NCBI RefSeq assembly: GCF_019468565.1
Contig: NZ_CP080521.1
Location: 1,364,001 to 1,428,000, forward strand
Origin: Pseudonocardia sp. DSM 110487
Lineage (GTDB): Bacteria > Actinomycetota > Actinomycetes > Mycobacteriales > Pseudonocardiaceae
DNA: 64,000 nucleotides
Direction: 5' to 3'
Shown here: positions 31,643 through 40,329 of the stretch, in pieces
How the letters are laid out: each line of letters starts with the position of its first letter
How positions within the stretch are numbered: position 1 is the first letter of the stretch
Made by a program: the position numbers and the translations under genes
Notes under the pieces: model-generated
Seen by the model: the letters and a program-made list of their open reading frames with translations, nothing else
Database searches by the model: none
Told to the model about the DNA's origin: nothing

Positions 31643-33508
31643 ATGCCGAAGACCTCACGCCGGCTCACCGTGCATCCACTGACCCTCCGCGAGGTCGAGG
31701 TCGTTCGGGTGGAGGACCTCACACCGGGGATGCGGCGGATCACGCTGGCCGGCGCGCAGCTTCGCGAGTTCACGTCGCCGAACGGATTCGCGCAGCCCGC
31801 GTTCGACTCATCCGGCTTCGACGACGACATCCGGCTGGTGTTCTGCTACCCCGGCCAGACCGAGCCGGTGCTGCCGGTGCAGAAGGAGAAGGGCTTAGAC
31901 CTGCCGAGGAATCCCCGGCCGTTGTCGAAGGTCTACACGGTCCGTCGGTGGGACCCCGAAGCCGGCGAGCTGGATGTCGATTTCGTCAAGCACGGCATCG
32001 GCGTCGGCACCACCTGGGCCTACCGCACCCGGCCCGGCGACCGCATCCATCTCTACGGCCCCTCTGCATCCCGGGCGCTCCCGCACGATGCAGGTTGGCT
32101 CCTGGTCGCCGGCGACGACACGGCGATCCCCGCGATCGCCCGCTTGCTCGACGAGTTGCCTGACGACGCGCGGGCGCAGGTGTTCATCGAGGTCGCCGAC
32201 GATGCTCACCGACCGGAACTGCGGGCGCTGCCGCACGTCGACGTGACCTGGCTGGTGCGCGACGGCGCCGAGGCGGGCACGACCACCCTCCTGCGGGACG
32301 CGGTCAAGAACAGCGAGTGGGGGGAAGGCCGCCCGTTCGCATGGCTCGCCGGGGAGCACACCGCCGTGCGAGACCTGCGCCGCCACCTGGTCGAGGACCG
32401 AGGCCTGCCGAAGGAGGACATCGAGTTCACCGGCTACTGGCGTCGCGGCGAGGCCGTCGCCCTGGAGACCGACAAGGCGGTGCCCGACCCCGAGAAGACG
32501 GTCACCCCGTTCGAGAAGCTTCATGATCTGACCGAGTTGATCCCGCCGATCGCGATCCGCACCGCCGTCGAGCTGGACATTCCCGAGCTGATCTCCCGCG
32601 GCGTCACCGGCGTCGCGGACCTGGCGATCAAGACGGCTGCCGACGAGCGGGCGCTGGGCAAGCTGCTGCGCTACCTGCACGCCCTGGACGTGCTGACCGA
32701 GACCGAACCGGGCCACTACCTCCTGACAGCGATCGGTGAGGTCCTGACCGTCGAGTTCGTCGCGGGCGCCTTGCACCCGGCTGGGGTGGTGGGGCGCGAG
32801 ATGCTCGGCATCTACGGGCTCACCGAGTCGATCCGCACCGGCCGGGCCTCCTACGCCTCCGTCACGGGCCGGACCTTCGCCGAGGTGCGCGCCGAACAGG
32901 ACTACGAGGACCGCTACCTGGAACGCCTGGCCAAGTTCCAGCCCGCGCTGGCGGAGCCGATCGCGAACTCCGATCTGCTCGCCGGAGTCCGGCATCTGGT
33001 GATCCACTCCGGCGGCGCCGGTGCCCAGGCCCGGGAGTTCGTCGCCGCTCACGACAGCCTGCGCGTGACGATCTGCGCGTTGCCTGCACAGGCCGACTGG
33101 CTGCGCCGTGACCTGCCCGCCACCATCCCCGACGAGCAGCAGCGTGCGCGGGTCAGCGTGGTCGATCAGTCCGTCTTCGAGCCCAGCCCAGCCGCCGACG
33201 CCGTGTTCATCAGCCGTGCCTTCAAAGCCCTACCCGACCCGGATGCCGTCCACGCCCTCCGCCGAGCATCCGAGAACCTCCTCCCCGGTGGCCGCGTGCT
33301 GCTGATCGAGGAGACCTTCGACACCGACGACCTCGACGAGCACGACGGCGAAGCAGACCTTCTCGCCCTGACCTGCCACGGCTCCGGCCTCCGCACCGAC
33401 GCCGAGCTCGATGCCGTCATCACCCGGGCCGGACTCGTCCGCAACACGATTCACGCCGTCGGCTGGGGCACCCGCATCCACGAACTCGTACCCGCCAACG
33501 CCCGTTGA
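31643..33508 (+). CDS. Siderophore-interacting flavoreductase fused to a methyltransferase-like domain
   Basis: 621 residues. The N-terminal part (about 1-285) is a siderophore-interacting protein (SIP/ViuB family): LTLREVEVVRVEDLTPGMRR, the FAD-binding SKVYTVRRWD, WAYRTRPGDRIHLYGPS, and the NAD(P)H-side end PFAWLAGEHTAVRDLRRHL and FTGYWRRGEA. SIPs reduce Fe(III)-siderophores to release iron in the cytoplasm. The C-terminal part (about 300-621) has the dimerisation fold of O-methyltransferases (IRTAVELDIPELISRGVTG, YLLTAIGEVL), but the SAM glycine motif is weak (VIHSGGAGAQAREF), so methyl transfer is doubtful. The stop overlaps the start of the next ABC gene, coupling it to the IrtAB-like pair. 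Confidence 0.88.
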   Translation: MPKTSRRLTVHPLTLREVEVVRVEDLTPGMRRITLAGAQLREFTSPNGFAQPAFDSSGFDDDIRLVFCYPGQTEPVLPVQKEKGLDLPRNPRPLSKVYTVRRWDPEAGELDVDFVKHGIGVGTTWAYRTRPGDRIHLYGPSASRALPHDAGWLLVAGDDTAIPAIARLLDELPDDARAQVFIEVADDAHRPELRALPHVDVTWLVRDGAEAGTTTLLRDAVKNSEWGEGRPFAWLAGEHTAVRDLRRHLVEDRGLPKEDIEFTGYWRRGEAVALETDKAVPDPEKTVTPFEKLHDLTELIPPIAIRTAVELDIPELISRGVTGVADLAIKTAADERALGKLLRYLHALDVLTETEPGHYLLTAIGEVLTVEFVAGALHPAGVVGREMLGIYGLTESIRTGRASYASVTGRTFAEVRAEQDYEDRYLERLAKFQPALAEPIANSDLLAGVRHLVIHSGGAGAQAREFVAAHDSLRVTICALPAQADWLRRDLPATIPDEQQRARVSVVDQSVFEPSPAADAVFISRAFKALPDPDAVHALRRASENLLPGGRVLLIEETFDTDDLDEHDGEADLLALTCHGSGLRTDAELDAVITRAGLVRNTIHAVGWGTRIHELVPANAR

Positions 33509-35274
33509 CTCCCATGAGACGGACCGACCCTGCTGGGCTTGGCCGGGGACTGCTGACCCGGTGGTTGCCGGTGCTCGGTCAGGCACCCACCCAGCCTCCG
33601 AGGGTGCGCCCGTTCGAGGTCGAGAGCGGGGACACACCAGGCCGGTTCCTGGCGCGGGTGATCTTCTCGATCCCGCGGATCACAGTCCCGGCGATGGGGC
33701 TGGCGATCGTGTGGCAGGTCGGCGAGTCCGCGGTCCCGGTCGTGACGGGGCTCGCGGTCGACCGAGCCATGGCCACCGGCGACACCGGCCAGCTGCTGCT
33801 GTGGATCGGAGTGCTGGTGGCCCTGTACGTCGCCTTGACGATGGCGGCCAGGCTCACCAACCGGCTGAACGTCTACGCGCTGCAAATGCTGCAACACCGG
33901 CTACGGGTCACCCTTTCCACCCAGGTGCTCCACCCCGTCCACGGAACCATCCGAACCCCGGACGGTGATGTGGTCTCGACCATGACCAACGACGTCGGCC
34001 GCCTGGCCAACGCCGGTCTGCTCACGACCCTGCCGATCTCGAGAATCGCGTCCATCGGGTTCATCGCCACCTCACTGCTGGTCGCCCACTGGCTCCTCGG
34101 CGTCCTGGTGCTCGTCGGCGCACCACTGGTGGTGTGGCTGATGGGGATGCTCAGCAAGCGACTCTCCCACAGCACCCGCGTGTATCAGGGGCTGCTGGCT
34201 GCCACCATCGGGCGGGCCACCGACCTGGTCGCCGGCTACCGAGTGATCAAAGGAATACACGCCGAAACCGAAGCAACCCGACGCTACGAACAAGCCAGCC
34301 AGGAAACCCTGGACGCTGCGAAACGCAACGCCGGGCTGCTGGGCAGGTTCCAGGTGGTCTCCGGCCTGGTCAACGGCACCTTCGTCGCCGCCGTGACCGG
34401 GTTGGCGGGCTGGGTCGCGGTTGACGGCCAGTTGAGCATCGGCGGACTGATCACCACGGTCGGCCTCACCCAAGCACTGCTACCGCAGATCCAAGGGATC
34501 GCAGGCATCTCCATCCCCAACCTCGCCAGTGGCCTCGCCTCGGCCGCACGCATTCTCGACACCCTCGACAGCACCCGCGACGTGGAGTCCGGACCGGACG
34601 GGCCGATGCGACCAGGTAGTGCGACGCCGCCCACGCTCGACGTGTCCGCGCCGGACGCCCACCTGTTGGACATCTGCGTGTCCGGCGCGACGCACCGGGT
34701 CGAGCCCGGCGAGCTGGTGGGGGTACGTGCTGATGCCCGGACCGCGGCCCGAATCACCGACGCGCTCCTCAACCCGCACGACGACCGCCATGTGGCCATA
34801 CGCCTCGGCGGGCACCCGGCGAATGAGCTGACCCCGGCGGAATACCGGTTGCAGGTGACCGTCGCACCACATCGGACGACATTGTTCACCGGCACGATCC
34901 GCGACAACCTCATCACTCCCACCAGTGCACCCGACCAGCTGAACACAGCGCTCGAGGCTGCCGCATGTGAGGACTTCGCCACCGATCTGGACGGCCTGGT
35001 TGGGGAGAACGGCAACCTGCTCTCCGGTGGCCAGCGTCAGCGGGTTGCGCTCGCCCGCGCCCTCGCCACCGACGCACCCGTACTGGTGCTGCACGATCCG
35101 ACCACCGCCGTGGACTCGGTCACCGAACAGGCCATCGCCGACCGGCTACGGGGCGTGCGGGAGGGGCGCTCGACCTTGGTGATCGCCTCGTCGCCAGCGC
35201 TGCTCGGCTGCTGCGACCGCGTCATCGACCTGCACACCGACAAGGCGGCACTCGAGGAGGCCGCGGCGCTGTGA
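33505..35274 (+). CDS. IrtA/B-like ABC transporter half with degenerate ATP site
   Basis: 589 residues: six membrane helices (about 55-340) followed by a nucleotide-binding domain. The Walker A region reads GVRADARTA (407-415) and lacks the GxxGxGKS/T loop. Walker B reads VLVLHDPT, so the metal Asp and catalytic Glu are His and Asp, and the H-loop reads IASSP without His. The signature LSGGQRQRVALARA (from 506) is intact. It forms a heterodimer with the next gene (4-bp overlap). By analogy with mycobacterial IrtAB, an exporter-fold complex that imports ferri-siderophores and has an attached SIP domain, and because a SIP gene lies directly upstream, import of the ferri-siderophore is the favoured role. 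Export is the alternative. Confidence 0.88.
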   Translation: MTPMRRTDPAGLGRGLLTRWLPVLGQAPTQPPRVRPFEVESGDTPGRFLARVIFSIPRITVPAMGLAIVWQVGESAVPVVTGLAVDRAMATGDTGQLLLWIGVLVALYVALTMAARLTNRLNVYALQMLQHRLRVTLSTQVLHPVHGTIRTPDGDVVSTMTNDVGRLANAGLLTTLPISRIASIGFIATSLLVAHWLLGVLVLVGAPLVVWLMGMLSKRLSHSTRVYQGLLAATIGRATDLVAGYRVIKGIHAETEATRRYEQASQETLDAAKRNAGLLGRFQVVSGLVNGTFVAAVTGLAGWVAVDGQLSIGGLITTVGLTQALLPQIQGIAGISIPNLASGLASAARILDTLDSTRDVESGPDGPMRPGSATPPTLDVSAPDAHLLDICVSGATHRVEPGELVGVRADARTAARITDALLNPHDDRHVAIRLGGHPANELTPAEYRLQVTVAPHRTTLFTGTIRDNLITPTSAPDQLNTALEAAACEDFATDLDGLVGENGNLLSGGQRQRVALARALATDAPVLVLHDPTTAVDSVTEQAIADRLRGVREGRSTLVIASSPALLGCCDRVIDLHTDKAALEEAAAL

Positions 35275-37040
35275 CCACGACATCAGAAGCGCGGCCGGCC
35301 TCAGCGACCGAGCTCGGCCTGCCAGTCGCGAACGGCCGACACACCGTTCGGGAGGTATGGCGGCTCAGCCGCGGCCACCGCGCCACGCTCATCGCGGTCG
35401 TGGTGTTGGGGATCGCCAGCACTGCCATCAACCTGATTCCGCCGTTCGTGGTCGGGGTTCTCATCGACCGGGTTCACGCCGGCACCGCCGACCTCGGCAC
35501 CGTGCTGACGGTCACCGCGGTGATGGGGGTTTCGGCGGTCGTCGGAGCGGGCGGGACCGCGGGCACGACCGTGCTGGCCACCCGGCTCTACCAGACCGTC
35601 CTCGCCAGGCTGCGCGAACAACTGGTGGGCCGCGCGCTGGCGCTCCCGCAGCATCGCGTGGAGCGTGCCGGCAGCGGAGACCTGATCTCCCGAACCAGCG
35701 ATGACGTCACCACCGTCGCTGATGCCGCTCCGGCGGTCACCGAGGTGCTCACCGTCACCGTCTTCACCATCATCGTGTCGTTGGGCGGCCTGGTGGTGTT
35801 GGAGTGGCCGTACGCTGCCGCGTTCGTCATCGTCCTGCCGGTCTACGCGATGGCGATGCGCTGGTACCTGCGGACCGGACCGCATGTGTATCGCGCCGAA
35901 CGGGCAGCGATGAGTGCACGAGCCCAGCAGATCGTTGAATCCCAACGGGGCTATGCGACGGTAGTGGGGTTCGGACTCGGCGAACAACGCCACGACGCCG
36001 TCATGGACGCCTCCTGGGGCGTCGCGATCCAGACGCTGCGGGCCCGCACCGTGCAAAGCATGTTCAGCGCACGCCTCAACCTCGCCGAATGCCTGTCACT
36101 GGCCACCGTCCTCGTCACCGGATTCCTGCTCATCCAGCACGGTTCCTCAACCGTGGGTGGTGCCACCACCGCATTGCTGCTCGTGCTGCGGCTGCTCGGG
36201 CCGATCAACCAGCTGCTGTTCGTCATCGACACCATCCAGTCCGCCGCCGCATCCCTCAATCGCATTGCCGGCATCACCACCATTCCCGATGCCGAAGCCG
36301 GAGAACCAGGGACGACAGGGGACACCACGGTCCGACTCCGCGAGGTTGCGTTCCACTACGGGGACGGTCCGCGCGTGCTGGATGACATCACCCTCGACAT
36401 CCCCGCCGGTGAGCATGTGGCCGTCGTCGGTGTCTCCGGGGCGGGCAAGACCACGCTCGCGGCCGTGATCGCCGGCATCCATCCACCCGGGGCCGGGACC
36501 GTGACCCGCCCCGAACCGACAGCGGTGATCACCCAGGAGGTGCATGTCTTCGCGGGGACCATGCGGGACAACCTCACCCTTGCCGCGTCCGGCGCAAGCG
36601 ACCAGGAAATTCGTGCAGCGCTCGAAGCAACGGGCGCCGCCGCGATCGTCGACCTCTTCCCCGACGGGCTGGACACAGCCGTGGGCTCCGGTGGGCATCA
36701 GCTCACCGACGCCCAAGCACAACAGATCGCGCTGGCGCGACTACTGCTGGTCGGTCCCGAGCTGGCGATCCTCGACGAAGCCACCGCCGAGGCCGGCTCC
36801 ACCCACGCGGAAATGCTCGACCGGGGCGCCGAGGCGGCTCTGCGTGGGCGGACCGGGTTGGTGATCGCCCATCGGCTTTCCCAAGCCGCGGCATGTGACC
36901 GGGTCGTGGTGATGAGGCACGGCCGGATCATCGAGATCGGAACACACGACGAGCTGGTTGCCGCCGGTGGTGTGTATGGCGGGTTGTGGGCGGCGTGGCG
37001 GAAGGGTCAGTCCCTCGGTGGCGCGAGCGGGTCGGAATGA
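35271..37040 (+). CDS. IrtA/B-like ABC transporter half with catalytic Walker motifs
   Basis: 589 residues, membrane domain (about 35-330) then NBD. Walker A GVSGAGKTT (387-395), Walker B LAILDEAT (498-505) and the H-loop IAHRL are intact, but the ABC signature reads LTDAQAQQIALAR instead of LSGGQ. This complements the partner at 33505-35274, which has the reverse pattern. The dimer should therefore have one working ATP site (this Walker A/B with the partner's LSGGQ) and one degenerate site. It is the last gene before NRPS 2, with a 73-bp gap. Confidence 0.9.
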   Translation: MTTTSEARPASATELGLPVANGRHTVREVWRLSRGHRATLIAVVVLGIASTAINLIPPFVVGVLIDRVHAGTADLGTVLTVTAVMGVSAVVGAGGTAGTTVLATRLYQTVLARLREQLVGRALALPQHRVERAGSGDLISRTSDDVTTVADAAPAVTEVLTVTVFTIIVSLGGLVVLEWPYAAAFVIVLPVYAMAMRWYLRTGPHVYRAERAAMSARAQQIVESQRGYATVVGFGLGEQRHDAVMDASWGVAIQTLRARTVQSMFSARLNLAECLSLATVLVTGFLLIQHGSSTVGGATTALLLVLRLLGPINQLLFVIDTIQSAAASLNRIAGITTIPDAEAGEPGTTGDTTVRLREVAFHYGDGPRVLDDITLDIPAGEHVAVVGVSGAGKTTLAAVIAGIHPPGAGTVTRPEPTAVITQEVHVFAGTMRDNLTLAASGASDQEIRAALEATGAAAIVDLFPDGLDTAVGSGGHQLTDAQAQQIALARLLLVGPELAILDEATAEAGSTHAEMLDRGAEAALRGRTGLVIAHRLSQAAACDRVVVMRHGRIIEIGTHDELVAAGGVYGGLWAAWRKGQSLGGASGSE

Positions 37041-37090
37041 CTCGACCGCACGAGCCTGACGGGGCAAGGACGCCTACCGGATCTACGAGT

Positions 37091-40000
37091 CGAGAGTTTG
37101 GGGTTGTATCTCCGTGACGAGTGTTGATCGTGTGGAGTTGACTGCGAGCCAGCGTGGTAATTGGGCGGCCTTGGGTTTGGCTCCGGGGTCGTCCGTGTTC
37201 GGTGCTGGTCAGTTGATCTGGCTGGATGGCCCGATCGACGTGGCTGGGTTCGCGGCTGCTGTCGGCACGGTCTTCGCGGAGACGGACGCGTTGCGTGTGT
37301 GTTTCGAAGACGATGATGGTGTCCCTTTTCAGTGGGTCGACACGTCGAAGATTCTCGACACGGAGGTCGTGGATGCCGGCCACGACGACGACCAGGTGCG
37401 GGCGATGGCACGGCAGCAACTCGTGGAGATGCCGCTGCACTCCCCAGCGCCGTCGACGTGTTCGACGCTGGTCCGTCGCAAGTCCGGGACGTGGGCGTGG
37501 CTGCTCACGTCCAATGTCCTGCTGATCGATGGTTACAGCATCTCGCTGTTCATCCGTCGGGTCGCCGAGGTCTACTCGGCGGCGCAGGTGGACGGTGCGG
37601 TGCCGGCCCGGTGGTTCGGCAGTTTGAAAGACGTCGTGGATGCCGCGAATCTGGGGCCTGAGCTCGATACGAGTCTGGGATATTGGCGAGGCGTGCTCGG
37701 CATCGAGTCCGTTGAACGAGACGACTCCGTAGGCGATCTTTCCGAGGTTTTCGAGTTCTCGTACCGGCCGAATAGCGTTCCGGTTCGCGGTGAGACCTAC
37801 GCGCAGATCCAAGAGCTCGCACGGCAGGCAGGGGTCTCCTGGGCTGATTTCCTGATCGCGGTGTGGGGTGTCTACACCGGCTTCGTGGAGGGCCACGACT
37901 ACATCGCCGTCCGGGTGCCCATGATGCTGCGCGACAGCCGTGAATCCCTGAGGACGCCGAGTGCGATCTCGAGGGCCACCCCGGTCGTCGCCACGATCAA
38001 CCCCTACCACACCCTCACGGACATCCTCGAGATCGTCGCGGACCAGCTGAAGACCTCCCGCCACCACACCTTTGTCGAAGATCACCAGATCGCCCGCATG
38101 TGGCCGGGCAGCCAAACCTCATACCTCCAACTGCCCACGATCAACATCAGGGTCTTCGAACCGATGCGACGCATGGGTGACGTGGTCGCGGTCGGAGAGA
38201 CGATCAGCCCAGGCCCGGTCGGATCACTCGACCTCGCGGTGTACCGGGATCCGGACTCCGGCCTCCGGATGGAGTTGTCGGCGGATTCGGGCGCCGGTGA
38301 TTCGCTCGTGCACGCCGAGAGGTTCAGCCGCCTTCTCAACGCCGCGATCAGCGGGCCTCCTACTCGAACGCTGTACGAGTTGCTCGCCGGGCTGACGCTG
38401 GATCCTGATGGTCCGGCGTCGCGGTGGTCCTGGGGCGAGGTACGTGATGTTGCGCCGGCGACGCTGGACGGGTTGATGCGTGCGCGGGTCGCGGCCGATC
38501 CGGACGCGGTCGCGCTGATCGCCGCGGACGGCATCGAGCTGACGTATCGGGAGCTGGATGCGCGGGTCAACGCGCTCGCGCAGTTGCTGATCGGTCAAGG
38601 CGTGGGTGTGGGGGACCGGGTCGCGGTCGCGTTGCCGCGGTCGGTGGATCTGGTGGTCGCGCTCGCCGGAGTGATCCGCGCCGGAGCGGCGTATGTGCCG
38701 ATTGATCCGGGTTATCCCGCCGAACGTGTCGGGCACATTGTTGAGGACGCCGCACCGCGTGTGGTGATTGCCGACCAACACACCGCTGATGTGTTCGGTC
38801 GCGTGTTGGGCGAGCACCCCGTGCGAGTACTACGACTCGACAACCACGACGTGCAGCAATGCTTGGCCACTGGCGAGGAAGCTGCGCCGGTTCTGGCGCG
38901 GCCGTTGAACGAGCTCGACGCTGCTGTGGTGATATTCACGTCGGGAACGACGGGCCGTCCGAAGGGTGTCACCGTTCCGCATCGTGCGCTGGTCAGCCGT
39001 CTCGCATGGGGCGAGCGGATGCTGGGGTACGGCGCGGGCAGTGTGGCGTTGTCGAAGAGTGGCGTGGGCTTCGTTGATGCCGTGACCGAGCTGTTCGGGC
39101 CACTCACCGCGGGTGCGAGGGTTGTGCTCGTCAGTGATGAGGTTGCCCGGGATGCGGCTGGTCTGCTCGAGACGGTTCAGCAGCATGGTGTTACGCATTT
39201 GCTGAGCGTGCCGAGTTTCGCCGACGTCTTGGCGCGCCAGGATGGTGCGGTGCGGTCGTTGGCGTCGCTGCGGTACTGGGTTTCGTCCGGTGAGGCGCTC
39301 GGTTCGGGCACGGTGAACGCGTCGCGGGATGTAGCGCCGCAAGCGGTGCTGGTGAACTTCTATGGTTCGACCGAGGTCACCGGCGATGGCACGGCAGCCG
39401 TCATCGCTGAGACGGATCACCCGCATATTGGTGGGCCGGTGTCGAACACGTCGGTGCGTGTTCTTGATTCGTGGTTGCGGCCGGTGCCGGTGGGTGTTGC
39501 CGGTGAGTTGTATGTGGGTGGGTTGCAGCTGGCGGATGGCTATGCGGGTCGTGCGGGTTTGACTGCGGGCCGGTTCGTGGCTGATCCGTTCAGTTCTGAT
39601 GGTGCGCGTCTGTACCGCACGGGTGATGTGGTGCGGTGGAACTCCCGCGGACAGCTCGAATACCTGGGCCGCTCGGATGATCAGGTGAAGATTCGTGGGT
39701 TCCGGATCGAACTTGATGAGGTGCGTGCTGTGCTGGAGTTGCATCCGGTGGTGTCGGGTGCGGCGGTCATCGCATCGGATCACCCGGCCGGCGGGAAGTT
39801 CCTTGCGGCGTATGTGACCGCGCCCGCTGATGATGCGGCGTTGTTCGACAGTCTGCGTGAGCATGTTGCGAGGCGGGTGCCCGAGTACATGGTCCCGGCT
39901 GTGTTCGTGCGCCTGGACGCGTTCCCACTCACGGCCAACGGGAAACTGGATCGTCGCGCGTTGCCCGCCCCGGACCTGGTCTTGGGTGCTGCTGGGGGGC

Positions 40001-40329
40001 GCGCACCGGACACTGTCACCGAGGTCGCGCTTGCGGGGATCTTCCGTGAGGTGCTACGGATCGGTGACGATGTCGAGCTGGGTGTGGAGGATGATTTCTT
40101 CCGTCTTGGCGGGCACTCGTTGTTGGCGACGAGAGTACTCGCGCGGGCGAACGCACGACTCGGGTCTCAGCTGAGTTTGCGGGCGGTATTCGATCATCCG
40201 AGCATCGAGGCGCTGGCGCGGGTCGTCGACGAGTCCGCTGATACCGCTGAAATCTCGACGGTCCGGGTCGGTGACCTACCACGCCCGGCCGTGCTACCGG
40301 TCTCGTACGGACAACAAGCACTATGGCTG
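37091..40329 (+). repeat. Inverted duplication, right arm (C-A-PCP module plus leader)
   Basis: Counterpart of 23683-26921 in opposite orientation. Identity covers the leader CGAGAGTTTGGGGTTGTATC, the GTG start, the whole condensation and adenylation domains and the carrier domain. The protein copies differ at scattered positions. Confidence 0.88.
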
